Shown: positions 8,653 through 18,633, counted from the stretch's first letter. The stretch: DNA of 64,000 nt from Schauerella fraxinea (GCA_030849945.1 JAVDKK010000001.1:930001-994000); one strand, 5' to 3'. Program-made: numbers and translations. Notes: generated from the sequence alone by a model not told the origin.

Positions 8653-8884
8653 GCGAACCTTATAACGTAGGGTTGGGGGCTTATTCATGACAGGGCAGGT
8701 GCGCTTTCGTTCCCGGGCGGCCTGAATAACCCACTGACGTGAGGAAGGACCAGCGGCGATGAGCTGGTCCGCCCAAAGCAATGCCGCCCAGGGGGGCGGC
8801 ATGCAGTCTGATCTTCCGGTCGATCGAAATACAAAGCGTTGCCGACGGCTGTTACCTATCTACCGACGGCAGCGCCGGACGTGC

Positions 8885-9409
8885 TTACTTCTTCATTGCA
8901 TCGACGGCTTTTTCCAGCGCGCGACCTTTTTCGAGGTGAGCTTGCAGGCTGGGCAGCGTCTTGGCGGCAAAGGCCTTTACATCGGCATCCTTGGCATCGT
9001 CGGCGGCATCCTTGAAGGCTTCGACGGCATCTTCATGGGCGTCTACCGCGATGTCGTCCGAATAGTCGTCGTCGAAATCATGGCCCGTCTTCTTGTTCAG
9101 ATCCTCGATGTCCTTGCGCATGCCACGGGGCAATTCGGTCGGCAGGGTAAAGCCCTTGGCGGCTGCCAATGCCTTGAGTTCGCCATCGACCTTGGTGTGG
9201 TCCGTAATCATCATCTGGGCGAAGTCCTTCACTTCCTGGGACTGACCCTTCTGGACCGCAACCTTGCTCGCTTCGATTTCGAACATGCCGCTCTCGGCTG
9301 CAATGCGCAGGAACTTCTGGTCACCGCGCGACAGTTCGGCGGCCGATGCGGCGCCAGCCATGCCCAGTGCCAGAGCGATACCCACGGCAGTCATTTTCAT
9401 CTTGTTCAT
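8885..9409 (-). CDS. Secreted DUF4142 (ferritin-like helical) protein
   Basis: 174 residues: signal peptide (MNKMKMTAVGIALALGMAG, cleavage after ASA near residue 23-24), then an all-helical DUF4142 domain with the characteristic ELSRGDQKFL, AAESGMFEIEASKVA and FAQMMITDHTKV motifs. DUF4142 proteins are periplasmic, predicted four-helix bundles, often stress-induced; molecular role unknown. ATG 9409 is favoured by GAGGAGAT upstream. Monocistronic, divergent from the antiporter at 9630. Confidence 0.85.
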   Translation of the reverse strand: MNKMKMTAVGIALALGMAGAASAAELSRGDQKFLRIAAESGMFEIEASKVAVQKGQSQEVKDFAQMMITDHTKVDGELKALAAAKGFTLPTELPRGMRKDIEDLNKKTGHDFDDDYSDDIAVDAHEDAVEAFKDAADDAKDADVKAFAAKTLPSLQAHLEKGRALEKAVDAMKK

Positions 9410-9629
9410 TGTCGATCTCCTCAATTAGTCGTACTGCCTCTAGGCAAGTCGTGTGCCGTGACCGTTCGCTATTGCGCAGTTGGCACGTTGCGGCGATCAG
9501 ATGGGCGCACCGCATCACGGTCTGGACGGGCACGATGCCGTTTGCACACGATGCGATCGAGTACAGTGCGGGCTGTCTGCCGCGCCCCGTCCACGCGCGC
9601 GGCGCAACTGCTCTACGCTGGATCGAACC

Positions 9630-10898
9630 ATGTCGTTTTCCCTTCATGTCGTGGCGACTGTTTTGTTTGCCGTCGCGATTCTGCACACCTTTTCCGTACC
9701 CGTATTCGCGCGCCTGGCGCATCGTGGCGGCAGGCATGCGGGCGTCTGGCATCTGCTCTCCGAAGTAGAGGCGGTGTTCGGCTTCTGGGCCTTTGTGCTG
9801 ATTGCTGCGCTGGCGCTGCTGGGTGGTGTCGACACTGCCGTGTCCTATATGGACACGCGCAACTTTACTGAGCCGTTGTTTGTGTTTGCCATCATGGTGG
9901 TGGCAGCCAGCCGGCCCATTCTCGAGCTGGTGAACGGCATCGTGCGCCTGCTGGCCAGGGCGATGCCCTTGCGCCGCGAGTACGCCACCTTTTTTGTGGT
10001 GATGGCTTTCGTGCCGTTGGCCGGTAGTTTGATTACCGAGCCGGCTGCCATGACGCTGGCCGCGCTGCTGCTGCGATCGACGTATTTTCGAGTGCAGGGA
10101 CATGCCGGCTTCAAATATCTGACCCTCGGGGTGCTGCTGGTCAACGTCTCGATCGGCGGCGTGCTGACGTCGTACGCCGCGCCGCCGGTATTGATGGTGG
10201 CGGCCACGTTCGGCTGGGATACGCCGTTCATGTTCCTCCACTTCGGGTGGCGCGCCGCAGTCGCCGTCGTCATCAACGCCGCGGTGCTGACGGTGATTTG
10301 CCGATCGGCGCTGACGGCGGGAAGTCTGGACGCTGCAGGCGAGGCGGGGCACACGCGGTCTGCGGTTCCTGTTGTGGTGATGGCGGTGCATGTTGCCTTT
10401 CTGGTGGCGATCGTGCTGATGGCGCATCATCCGGCCCTGTTTCTCGGCCTGTTGATGTTGTTCCTCGGCTACACCGAAGCCTATAAGCAACATCAAAGCC
10501 GGCTCATGATCAAAGAAGGGCTGATGGTCGGGTTCTTTCTGGCGGGGCTGGTGGTGCTGGGTGGCTTGCAGCAGTGGTGGTTGCAGGACGCGCTGGGAAG
10601 TCTGTCGCCGCAGGTGCTGTTCTTCGGCGCGACCGCATTGACGGCTATCACAGACAACGCTGCGTTGACCTATCTGGGTTCGCTCGTCGAGGGGACAAGC
10701 GACGCCTGGCGCTACATGCTGGTGGCGGGAGCGGTGACGGGGGGCGGACTCACGGTGATCGCCAATGCGCCCAATCCGGCAGCGTTCTCCATCCTGAAGA
10801 ACCAGTTTCCGGACGGCAGCATCTCCGCATTGCACCTCTTTCTGGCCGCACTGGTGCCCACTTGCGTGGCGGCCGTGATGTTTTTGTTGCCCGTCTAG
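9630..10898 (+). CDS. Putative Na+/H+ antiporter of the Na_H_antiport_3 family
   Basis: 422 residues with 11-12 membrane segments, matching the family of putative Na+/H+ antiporters related to the ion-transporter (ArsB/NhaD) superfamily. Polar, conserved-looking membrane stretches are GSLITEPAAMTLAALLL, GATALTAITDNAALTYLGS and NAPNPAAFSILKNQF; the Asp in AITDNAALT is a candidate ion ligand. The initiating ATG gives a good N-terminal helix, though the ribosome-binding site is weak. A GC hairpin GGCCCG-GCAAG-CGGGCC (10911-10927) follows the stop but lacks a U-tract. Confidence 0.8.
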   Translation: MSFSLHVVATVLFAVAILHTFSVPVFARLAHRGGRHAGVWHLLSEVEAVFGFWAFVLIAALALLGGVDTAVSYMDTRNFTEPLFVFAIMVVAASRPILELVNGIVRLLARAMPLRREYATFFVVMAFVPLAGSLITEPAAMTLAALLLRSTYFRVQGHAGFKYLTLGVLLVNVSIGGVLTSYAAPPVLMVAATFGWDTPFMFLHFGWRAAVAVVINAAVLTVICRSALTAGSLDAAGEAGHTRSAVPVVVMAVHVAFLVAIVLMAHHPALFLGLLMLFLGYTEAYKQHQSRLMIKEGLMVGFFLAGLVVLGGLQQWWLQDALGSLSPQVLFFGATALTAITDNAALTYLGSLVEGTSDAWRYMLVAGAVTGGGLTVIANAPNPAAFSILKNQFPDGSISALHLFLAALVPTCVAAVMFLLPV

Positions 10899-11094
10899 CG
10901 TCGCCTTCGGGGCCCGGCAAGCGGGCCAATCGGCCCCCAGGTCACATGTAACGACTGGGATTTCCAGCGGATTGTGCCGCCGGGTGGGATGCGATCTCAT
11001 GAATGACGTTAAAACCCGCTAAAATCAAAGACTTTCCCTCTTTTTGGACGCGCTGCTCGCCGACGCGTCACTCTGCCTCTTCCCGGGGTCATTC

Positions 11095-11481
11095 ATGCCT
11101 ATCTACGCTTACAAATGCAGTGCATGCGGCTATGCCCATGACACGCTGCAAAAGATGTCCGATCCTCCGCTCACGGTGTGCCCCGAGTGCGGGCAAAGCA
11201 CCTATAGCAAGCAGGTCACGGCCGCCGGCTTCCAATTGAAGGGCTCGGGCTGGTATGTGACCGATTTCCGCAATAACGGCAGCGCGGGTGCCGCAGCGGC
11301 TCCGGCCGTTTCGGGTGACAAATCGGGTGGCGCCGCGGGCGATAAGTCGAGCGATAAGCCGGCCGACAAACCTGCCGCAACCGAGTCTGCGAAACCTGCG
11401 GGCGAGTCGGCGAAGCCTGCCGCCGCGCCAGCGTCGAGTTCCGGCACGGGCGGCTCGTCGTCCGGCCCGGCCTCGACCTGA
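11095..11481 (+). CDS. FmdB-family zinc-ribbon protein with low-complexity tail
   Basis: 128 residues. The first about 45 residues form a zinc ribbon: MPIYAYKCSACGYAH and VCPECG supply two CxxC pairs. The conserved GFQLKGSGWYVTDFRN follows. The last about 65 residues are Ala/Ser/Lys/Pro repeats (for example SAKPAGESAKPAAAPAS) and look disordered. FmdB-like proteins are putative regulatory zinc-ribbon proteins of unclear role that commonly precede DUF502 and aspS in Burkholderiales, as here. A -10-like TAAAAT is at 11020-11025. Confidence 0.88.
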   Translation: MPIYAYKCSACGYAHDTLQKMSDPPLTVCPECGQSTYSKQVTAAGFQLKGSGWYVTDFRNNGSAGAAAAPAVSGDKSGGAAGDKSSDKPADKPAATESAKPAGESAKPAAAPASSSGTGGSSSGPAST

Positions 11482-11497
11482 CCGTCAACGAGAGCGT

Positions 11498-12148
11498 GTG
11501 ATCAAAAAGTATTTCGTCACGGGTCTGATCATTTGGGTGCCGTTGGTCATCACGGTGTGGGTGATCGGGTTGCTCGTCTCCACCCTTGAAGGCGTGGTGC
11601 CGGCATTTCTGTCGTCGCAATCGCTGTTCGGCATCAATATTCCCGGGTTCCGGGTGGTGCTGGTGATTGCCACCGTGTTCGTGACCGGAATGCTCACCGC
11701 CAACCTGATCGGTCGCACGTTGGTCGAGCAATGGGAAAATCTGCTCGGCCGCATTCCGCTGGTGCGCTCTATTTACACCTCGGTCAAGCAGGTCAGCGAT
11801 ACCGTGCTCGCCCCCAACGGCCAGGCATTTCGTCAGGCGGTGCTGGTGCAGTATCCGCGGGCGGGCTCCTGGACGATTGCTTTTCTGACCGGCGCGCCGG
11901 GGGGTGAAGTGACGGCGCATCTGCCTGGCGAACACGTCAGTGTGTATGTGCCCACTACACCCAATCCTACGTCCGGTTTTTTCCTGATGATGGCGCGCGA
12001 CGATGTCGTTGCGCTAGAAATGAGCGTGGACGAAGCGCTCAAATATATTGTGTCGATGGGGGTCGTGGTGCCTGCGTCGCGGGTGCCGGCCGACGTGCCG
12101 CCGCTGGCGGACGCGGACCGTGCGGCGCCGATCGATCCCAACCTGTAA
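11498..12148 (+). CDS. DUF502 inner-membrane protein
   Basis: 216 residues beginning at GTG 11498 (GAGAG upstream), giving the family N-terminus VIKKYFVTGLIIWVPLVIT. Two membrane helices (about 8-30 and 50-75) are followed by GRTLVEQWENLLGRIPLVRSIY and a soluble beta-rich half with PTTPNPTSGFFLM, all hallmarks of DUF502. Function unknown. It lies 16 bases after fmdB and 37 before aspS, so the three are probably one transcript. Confidence 0.9.
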   Translation: MIKKYFVTGLIIWVPLVITVWVIGLLVSTLEGVVPAFLSSQSLFGINIPGFRVVLVIATVFVTGMLTANLIGRTLVEQWENLLGRIPLVRSIYTSVKQVSDTVLAPNGQAFRQAVLVQYPRAGSWTIAFLTGAPGGEVTAHLPGEHVSVYVPTTPNPTSGFFLMMARDDVVALEMSVDEALKYIVSMGVVVPASRVPADVPPLADADRAAPIDPNL

Positions 12149-12185
12149 ACCTTTCGCAAGAAGCCACACAACGGAGTTATCCCGA

Positions 12186-13976
12186 ATGCGTACCTGCTAT
12201 ACCGGCCAGGTTTGCCGTGACCACCTCGATCAGACCGTCACCTTGTTCGGATGGGTCAATCGCCGCCGCGACCACGGTGGGGTGATCTTCATCGACCTGC
12301 GCGATCGCGCGGGACTGGCGCAGATCGTGTTCGATCCGGACAATGCCGCTGCCTTTGCCACCGCCGAGTCGCTGCGCAATGAGTTTTGCGTGCGCATTAC
12401 CGGCCTGGTTCGCTTGCGCCCTGAAGGCACGGCCAACGCCGATCTCGCCTCGGGCGAAATCGAAGTGCTGTGCCGCGAAGTCGAGATTCTCAACGCGTCG
12501 GTCACGCCGCCGTTCCAGCTCGATGACGACAATTTGTCCGAGACGACGCGCTTGACGCACCGGGTGCTGGATCTGCGCCGTCCGCAGATGCAAAACAACC
12601 TGATGCTGCGTTATCGCGTGTCGATCGAAGTGCGCAAGTTCCTCGATGGACTCGGCTTCATCGATATCGAAACGCCGATGCTCACCAAGAGCACGCCCGA
12701 AGGCGCGCGCGATTACCTCGTGCCGTCGCGCGTCAACGCCGGCAGCTTCTTCGCGTTGCCGCAGTCGCCGCAGCTCTTCAAGCAGATGCTGATGGTGTCG
12801 GGTTTCGACCGTTACTACCAGATCGTTAAGTGCTTCCGTGACGAAGACTTGCGTGCCGATCGCCAGCCCGAATTCACGCAGATCGATTGCGAAACGTCGT
12901 TTCTGAACGAAACGCAGATCCGTGAGATTTTCGAAGGCATGATCCGCCACGTCTTCAAGGTCGTGCAAAACGTCGATCTGCCGGCGCCGTTCCCCATCAT
13001 GACCTGGACCGAAGCCATGCAGCGCTACGGTTCGGACAAGCCCGATCTGCGCGTCAACCTCGAGTTCACCGACCTGAGCGATGTCATGAAAGACGTCGAC
13101 TTCAAGGTGTTCTCGGCCGCTGCCAATGCCGCAGGCAGCCGCGTGGTGGGCTTGCGCGTACCGGGTGGCGCCGAAATGTCGCGTAGCGAGATCGACGGCT
13201 ACACGCAATTCGTGGGCATCTATGGCGCGAAGGGCTTGGCCTACATCAAGGTCAACGACATCGCGAAGGGCCGTGAAGGCTTGCAGTCGCCCATCGTCAA
13301 GAACCTCCATGACGCCGCGCTCACCGCGATGCTCGAACGCACAGGCGCCCAGAATGGCGACATCGTGTTCTTCGGTGCTGACCGTGAGAAAGTGGTCAAC
13401 GACGCCATCGGCGCCTTGCGCGTGCGCATCGGTCACAGCGAGTTCGGTCAGAAGAACAATCTGTCCGCCAAGGTCTGGAAGCCGTTGTGGGTGGTCGACT
13501 TCCCGATGTTCGAATTCGACGAAGAAGAAAACCGCTACACGGCGGCGCACCACCCGTTCACGAGCCCCAAGGATGGCCACGAAGACCTGCTCACGACCGA
13601 TCCGAGCAAGGCGATCGCCAAGGCCTACGACATGGTGCTCAACGGTTGGGAAATCGGCGGCGGTTCGGTCCGTATTCACCGCGAAGAGATCCAGAGCAAG
13701 GTGTTCCGCGCGCTCAAGATCGATGCCGAAGAGGCCCGTGAGAAATTTGGCTTCCTGCTCGACGCATTGCAGTACGGCGCGCCGCCGCACGGCGGCATCG
13801 CTTTCGGCTTAGACCGCATCTGCACGATGATGACGGGTGCCGAATCGATTCGCGACGTGATTGCTTTCCCGAAGACGCAGCGGGCACAGTGCCTGCTCAC
13901 GCAAGCCCCGTCGGCAGTCGACGAGAAGCAACTGCGCGAGCTGCACATTCGCTTGCGTAGCACCGAGGTCAAGTAA
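12186..13976 (+). CDS. aspS: Aspartyl-tRNA synthetase
   Basis: 596 residues, bacterial type: N-terminal OB-fold anticodon domain (1-110), class II catalytic core interrupted by the GAD insertion (about 290-420), and C-terminal extension. Motif 2 is seen in KCFRDEDLRADRQPEFTQID and motif 3 in GGIAFGLDRI. His30 in RRRDHGG is at a site where non-discriminating enzymes tend to carry His and discriminating ones Leu, so it may also charge tRNA-Asn for a GatCAB pathway; this is tentative. GGAG precedes the ATG. Confidence 0.97.
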   Translation: MRTCYTGQVCRDHLDQTVTLFGWVNRRRDHGGVIFIDLRDRAGLAQIVFDPDNAAAFATAESLRNEFCVRITGLVRLRPEGTANADLASGEIEVLCREVEILNASVTPPFQLDDDNLSETTRLTHRVLDLRRPQMQNNLMLRYRVSIEVRKFLDGLGFIDIETPMLTKSTPEGARDYLVPSRVNAGSFFALPQSPQLFKQMLMVSGFDRYYQIVKCFRDEDLRADRQPEFTQIDCETSFLNETQIREIFEGMIRHVFKVVQNVDLPAPFPIMTWTEAMQRYGSDKPDLRVNLEFTDLSDVMKDVDFKVFSAAANAAGSRVVGLRVPGGAEMSRSEIDGYTQFVGIYGAKGLAYIKVNDIAKGREGLQSPIVKNLHDAALTAMLERTGAQNGDIVFFGADREKVVNDAIGALRVRIGHSEFGQKNNLSAKVWKPLWVVDFPMFEFDEEENRYTAAHHPFTSPKDGHEDLLTTDPSKAIAKAYDMVLNGWEIGGGSVRIHREEIQSKVFRALKIDAEEAREKFGFLLDALQYGAPPHGGIAFGLDRICTMMTGAESIRDVIAFPKTQRAQCLLTQAPSAVDEKQLRELHIRLRSTEVK

Positions 13977-14006
13977 GCGCATGGCGCAGTAACGAGAAGG
14001 GGTGAC

Positions 14007-14870
14007 ATGACAGCGCTTAGGGTGGTGAGCTACAACATCCACAAGGGCCGCTCGGCGTTGTTGAGCCGGGAGTCTCTGAATGCGCTGCGCTTGGAGCTTT
14101 ACGGCTTGCGCCCCGACCTGCTCTTTCTTCAGGAAGTGCAGGGCCGCAACGAAAAAGCCTCGCGGTTCGATGCCCAGCACGAATCGCTTGGCGCGGCATT
14201 ACATATGTCCGTCGCATATGGCCGCAATGCCATCCGCGATCAGACGGACCACGGCAACGCGTTGTTGTCGCGATTCAAGATCATTTCATACGAAAACCAG
14301 GATATCTCCGATCACCGGATGGAGCAGCGTGGTCTGCTGCATGCCACGGTAGACATCGGCGGTCGTGAGGTGCATTGCTTTGTGGTGCATCTGGGCCTCT
14401 TTGCCGGTGGCCGTTCGCGCCAGATCACGGCCTTGATCGAGCGCATTCAGCGGCTCGTGCCCGAGGGCGATCCGATTCTGATTGCCGGCGACTTCAACGA
14501 TTGGGGCGACCGATTAGCGCCGCTCTTCGTGCAGCAATTGGGGCTCTATGAGGTGTTTTCGCATGCGCCGCGTACGCACGGGGGCGACGTCCCCAAGCTG
14601 CGCGATTCGATGCGACGGATGGCCAACGTGCTGCGCGGGGTGCCCAATGCGTTCGAAGCGCTTGATCGCACGCGTCAATTGGGCATGAGCGGTTCGGCGT
14701 ATTGTCCGCTGCCCCCGCCCCGCACGTTCCCCGCCGTCTTTCCCTTCTTGCGGCTCGATCGTATTTATCAGCGTGGCTTTGCCGTGCGCAGCGCGCGTGT
14801 GCTGCGCGGGCGTGAGTGGGCCAAACTCTCGGATCATTCGCCCTTGCTCACCGAGCTCGAGTTGCCGTGA
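14007..14870 (+). CDS. Endonuclease/exonuclease/phosphatase-family protein
   Basis: 287 residues with the full motif set of the metal-dependent EEP superfamily (DNase I/ExoIII/sphingomyelinase fold): SYNIHKG (about 9-15), LQEV (metal-binding Glu), HLGLF, GDFNDW, and C-terminal SDHSPL (catalytic His). Cytoplasmic, no signal peptide. The 4-base GTGA overlap with clsB indicates translational coupling, and this pairing recurs in Beta- and Gammaproteobacteria, so a phospholipid or headgroup phosphoester substrate is more likely than DNA. Substrate unproven. Confidence 0.85.
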   Translation: MTALRVVSYNIHKGRSALLSRESLNALRLELYGLRPDLLFLQEVQGRNEKASRFDAQHESLGAALHMSVAYGRNAIRDQTDHGNALLSRFKIISYENQDISDHRMEQRGLLHATVDIGGREVHCFVVHLGLFAGGRSRQITALIERIQRLVPEGDPILIAGDFNDWGDRLAPLFVQQLGLYEVFSHAPRTHGGDVPKLRDSMRRMANVLRGVPNAFEALDRTRQLGMSGSAYCPLPPPRTFPAVFPFLRLDRIYQRGFAVRSARVLRGREWAKLSDHSPLLTELELP

Positions 14871-16084
14871 GGGGCAACATCGTCCAGCTGGACTGGACTG
14901 ACGGCAACGCCATCACCCTGCTCGAAAACGGCACCGATTTCTTTCCCGCGTTATGCGCGGCAATCGATGGTGCACGACACAGTGTGCATCTCGAAACCTA
15001 CATTTTCGTGCTCGATCGCACCGGCATCCGTGTGCTCGATTCGCTGATGAAGGCCGCGCGCCGCGGGATCAAAGTGCGCGTGGTGCTCGATGGATTCGGC
15101 AGCGCCGAGCAAGCGCAGAATATTCAAACGCAGCTTCGTGGCGCCGGCGCGCAATGCCTGGTGTATCGGCCCGAGCCCAAGTGGTTCGTGCGATGGGTGC
15201 CGTCGCGCCAACGCTTGCGCCGCCTGCATCGCAAGCTTGCAGTGGTCGACGGCGAGACGGCCTTCGTGGGCGGTATCAACATCCTGGACGACTACGACGA
15301 TCTCGATCCTACCGATGGCATGTCGGTACCGCGTTTCGACTATGCCGTCGCGGTGCGCGGGCCGGTTGTGCCCTACGTGCAGCATGCGCAGGAATTGCTT
15401 TGGGTGCGCCTGAACTGGTCGCGCCTGCGCAAGCATCCCCGCGATTGGCGCAAGTTGCGCCTGCGGCGTCCACGGCCGCATGGCTCGCAGGATCTCAACG
15501 CTGGGGCACTGCGCGCGGCCTTGGTGCTGCGCGACAACGTACGCTATCGCAAGACCTTCGAAAGTGCTTATTTGTATGGCATTCAGAGCGCGCGTCGCGA
15601 GATCCTGATCGCCAATGCCTATTTCCTGCCGGGCAAGCAGTTCCGCGATGAGCTGATTCGCGCAGCCCGGCGCGGGGTGCGGGTACGCGTGCTGGTGCAA
15701 GGCAAGATCGAGTACCGCATGCAGTATCACGCCACGCGTGCGCTGTATGCGCCATTTCTGGCAGCGGGCATCGATATCGTCGAGTACATGCCGAGTTATC
15801 TGCACGCCAAGGTGGCCGTCATCGACGACATCGCGGTGGTGGGATCGTCCAACATCGATCCGTTCAGCTTCCTGCTGGCGCGTGAGGCCAACGTCGTGGT
15901 CGACGACCGTGCCTTCGCCGCGCAATTGCGCACGTCGCTCGAGGCGGCCATCGATGCCGGCGGCAGCCGCATTCTGGCGCATGACTATCACGGTCGTGGA
16001 TGGGTGCGCCGCTTTGCCGACGGATTGTCTTATCGTCTGATGCGCATCGGCATCTCGTGGTCTGGGGTGCCGGGGGAGTATTGA
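14867..16084 (+). CDS. clsB: Cardiolipin synthase B
   Basis: 405 residues from GTG 14867, which overlaps the preceding stop as GTGA. Two phospholipase-D HKD motifs are intact: HRKLAVVDGETAFVGG (about 118-133) and HAKVAVIDDIAVVGSSNID (about 309-327). The absence of long N-terminal membrane helices and the repeat of two PLD halves fit ClsB rather than ClsA. It would transfer a phosphatidyl group between phospholipids at the inner membrane. Confidence 0.92.
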   Translation: MRGNIVQLDWTDGNAITLLENGTDFFPALCAAIDGARHSVHLETYIFVLDRTGIRVLDSLMKAARRGIKVRVVLDGFGSAEQAQNIQTQLRGAGAQCLVYRPEPKWFVRWVPSRQRLRRLHRKLAVVDGETAFVGGINILDDYDDLDPTDGMSVPRFDYAVAVRGPVVPYVQHAQELLWVRLNWSRLRKHPRDWRKLRLRRPRPHGSQDLNAGALRAALVLRDNVRYRKTFESAYLYGIQSARREILIANAYFLPGKQFRDELIRAARRGVRVRVLVQGKIEYRMQYHATRALYAPFLAAGIDIVEYMPSYLHAKVAVIDDIAVVGSSNIDPFSFLLAREANVVVDDRAFAAQLRTSLEAAIDAGGSRILAHDYHGRGWVRRFADGLSYRLMRIGISWSGVPGEY

Positions 16085-16119
16085 ATCTCCGGCCGGGTGC
16101 TTTCGGCTTGCGGTAATTA

Positions 16120-16133
16120 CCTATGTAAATAGG
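16120..16133. promoter_or_regulatory. Small dyad upstream of the beta-oxidation gene
   Basis: CCTAT-GTAA-ATAGG is a perfect 5-base dyad 68 bases before the start at 16201, in an AT-rich patch of a GC-rich region. It could bind a regulator; it does not match a FadR or PsrA site that I can recall. Confidence 0.25.
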
Positions 16134-16200
16134 CATGTCTCAGCGATTTTGTTGGTTCACCGATGCGTTACGCTGGTGGCTAATAAAAAGGAGACTGAGC

Positions 16201-18633
16201 ATGCTGCAAACCCCATCGCCTGGCGTGTCGCGCCCTACGGCCCACATCAAAAAGATCGGCGTTCTGGGCGCCGGTGTCATGGGGGCGCAGATTGCCGCCC
16301 ACTGCGTGAACGCCGGCGTGCCGGTGGTGCTGTTCGATTTGCCCGCCAAGGGCGATGACCGCAACGGCATTGCGCACAAAGCCATCGCTCAACTCAAAAA
16401 GCTCAATCCCGCCCCGTTGGCGCATCCGGATCTGGCCGCGCGTATTCGCGCCGCCAACTACGGTGACGATCTCGAGTTACTTGGCGATTGCGATTTGATC
16501 ATTGAGGCCATCGCCGAGCGTCTGGACTACAAGCGCGATCTTTATCACAAGATCGCGGCGTACGTGGCGCCGCATGCCATTCTCGCGAGCAATACTTCCG
16601 GCCTGTCGATCGAGTCGCTGTCGCAAGCCTTGCCCGATGCGCTCAAGCACCGCTTCTGCGGCGTGCACTTCTTCAATCCGCCGCGCTACATGCCGCTGGT
16701 CGAACTCATTGCCACGGCCGCCACCGAGCCGCACCTGCTCGATCAGCTGGAGACCTTTCTCGTTTCGGTGCTGGGCAAAAGCGTTGTGCGCGCGCGTGAC
16801 ACGCCCAATTTCATCGGCAATCGCATCGGTGTGTTCGGCATTCTCTCCACCATGATCGAAGCCGAGCGCGCCGGCCTCACTTACGAGCAGGTCGACGAGC
16901 TCACTGGCAGTCGTCTTGGGCGCGCCAAATCGGGCACGTTTCGCACCGCCGACGTGGTGGGGCTGGACACCCTCGCGCACGTCATCAAGACCATGCAGGA
17001 CGGTCTGCCCAACGATCCGTTTCGCGCGCACTTTGCGACGCCTGCGGTACTTGGCGCCTTGTTGGAAAAGGGCGCGCTCGGCCAAAAAACGGGGGCCGGC
17101 TTTTATCGAAAGGAAGGCAAGGCGATCCTGCGGCTCGATCCCATGGCGGGCGACTATGTGCCGGCCGACGCACGCGTAGATGACGACGTCGCGGCGATCC
17201 TGGCGCAGCGTGATCCGGTCAAGCGCATGGCCGCGCTGCATGCATCGGATCACCCGCAAGCGCGCTTCGTATGGGCCCTGCTGCGCGATACTTTCCACTA
17301 CAGCGCAGTGCACTTGGCGGATATCGCGGATACGGCCCGCGACGTCGATTTCGCGATGCGTTGGGGCTTCGGCCATGGGCAGGGGCCATTCGAACTGTGG
17401 CAGAGCGCGGGATGGACGCAGATCGCACAATGGATCGAAGACGACATCGCGAGCGGCGCAGCACTTTCCAACGCGCCGTTGCCCGAGTGGGTGCGCACGG
17501 GTCCGGTAGCCGATGCGGGCGGCGTGCATACGGCCACGGGATCCTGGAATCCTGCCTCGGCGCGCTTCGAACCGAGATCCGATTTGCCGGTGTATGCGCG
17601 GCAGCTCTTCCCGCCGCTGTTGGCGGGTGAGCAACCGGCCATTGCGGGCAACACCGTGTTCGAAGACGATGCCGTTCGGGCCTGGACCTTGCCGGCGCCG
17701 CACCCCGAGCGCATTCTTATCGTCTCGTTCAAAACCAAGATGCACACCATCAGCCCGGCCGTGACGGCAGGGTTGCTGCGCGCGATCGCTCTGGCCGAAG
17801 AGCGTTTCGAGGGCATCGTGGTCTGGCAACCGCGTGAGCCGTTTTCCGCCGGGGCGGATCTGCAAGGCGTGTTGGAAGCCGTGCAAAAAAGCGGCCCGAG
17901 TGCGATCGAAGGCGAAGAGCGCAATCTGCAAGAAGCCGCGCAGCGCATGCGCTACGCGCAAGTACCCACCGTCGTGGCGCTCACTGGCTTGGCACTGGGG
18001 GGCGGATGCGAGCTTTCCGTGCATGCCACGCAGCGTGTGGCGCACCTCGAAACCTATATCGGCCTGGTTGAAGTGGGCGTGGGCTTGATCCCCGGCGCGG
18101 GTGGCCTGACGTTCTGCGCCCGTCGCGCAGCCGAGCTTCATGCCCAGGTTGCACCCGACCAGCCCCTGCTGAGCGTGCTCAAGCGTTTCGCCGAAGCGGT
18201 CGCGAGCGCCACCGTCTCCAAATCCGCGCTGGAAGCGAAGCAGATCGGTTATCTGCGCGAAAGCGATCCCGTAGTCATGAACGTCAACGAGCTGCTGTAT
18301 GTGGCCGTGCATCAGGCCCACAGCCTGGCGGTGGCCGGGTATCGGCCGCCCGTGGCGGTGCCCTTTCAGGTGGCAGGCCGTGATGGTGCCGCCACGCTAT
18401 CGAGCCAACTGCTCAACTTGCGCGATGGCGGCTTCATTTCGGACTACGACTACGAACTGGGGCGTCACGTTGCCCGGATACTGTGTGGCGGGGATGTCGA
18501 CCCCGGTACGCTGGTCGATGAGGAGTATCTGCTGGCGCTCGAGCGCCGGGCGTTTCTGACGCTGCTGGGCCAGGAGAAGACGCAGGCGCGCATTGGCGGA
18601 TTGTTGAAAACGGGTAAGCCGCTGCGCAATTGA
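16201..18633 (+). CDS. 3-hydroxyacyl-CoA dehydrogenase/enoyl-CoA hydratase (FadN-type)
   Basis: 810 residues. Domain order is reversed relative to FadB: NAD-binding 3-hydroxyacyl-CoA dehydrogenase N-domain first (IGVLGAGVMGAQIA, about 20-200, with HFFNPPRYMPLVE), its C-domain and a duplicated one (about 205-440), then a crotonase domain (about 500-700) with the oxyanion segment SAGADL and the GGGCEL and EVGVGLIPGAGG motifs. It performs the hydratase and dehydrogenase steps of fatty-acid beta-oxidation. AAGGAGA precedes ATG 16201. Its thiolase partner follows at 18927 after a 293-base gap, probably under its own promoter. Confidence 0.92.
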   Translation: MLQTPSPGVSRPTAHIKKIGVLGAGVMGAQIAAHCVNAGVPVVLFDLPAKGDDRNGIAHKAIAQLKKLNPAPLAHPDLAARIRAANYGDDLELLGDCDLIIEAIAERLDYKRDLYHKIAAYVAPHAILASNTSGLSIESLSQALPDALKHRFCGVHFFNPPRYMPLVELIATAATEPHLLDQLETFLVSVLGKSVVRARDTPNFIGNRIGVFGILSTMIEAERAGLTYEQVDELTGSRLGRAKSGTFRTADVVGLDTLAHVIKTMQDGLPNDPFRAHFATPAVLGALLEKGALGQKTGAGFYRKEGKAILRLDPMAGDYVPADARVDDDVAAILAQRDPVKRMAALHASDHPQARFVWALLRDTFHYSAVHLADIADTARDVDFAMRWGFGHGQGPFELWQSAGWTQIAQWIEDDIASGAALSNAPLPEWVRTGPVADAGGVHTATGSWNPASARFEPRSDLPVYARQLFPPLLAGEQPAIAGNTVFEDDAVRAWTLPAPHPERILIVSFKTKMHTISPAVTAGLLRAIALAEERFEGIVVWQPREPFSAGADLQGVLEAVQKSGPSAIEGEERNLQEAAQRMRYAQVPTVVALTGLALGGGCELSVHATQRVAHLETYIGLVEVGVGLIPGAGGLTFCARRAAELHAQVAPDQPLLSVLKRFAEAVASATVSKSALEAKQIGYLRESDPVVMNVNELLYVAVHQAHSLAVAGYRPPVAVPFQVAGRDGAATLSSQLLNLRDGGFISDYDYELGRHVARILCGGDVDPGTLVDEEYLLALERRAFLTLLGQEKTQARIGGLLKTGKPLRN

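Noticed and set aside
9321..11000. Long minus-strand open frame (559 codons) opposite the Na+/H+ antiporter
   Set aside because: Translation is His/Gln/Arg-rich without domains, while the plus strand encodes a clear 422-residue membrane protein; it is a GC-rich antisense shadow.
12177..13790. Minus-strand open frame (537 codons) opposite aspS
   Set aside because: aspS is unmistakable on the plus strand; the antisense frame has no recognisable domain.
16477..18321. Minus-strand open frame (614 codons) opposite the FadN-type gene
   Set aside because: Same reasoning: coding motifs are all on the plus strand.
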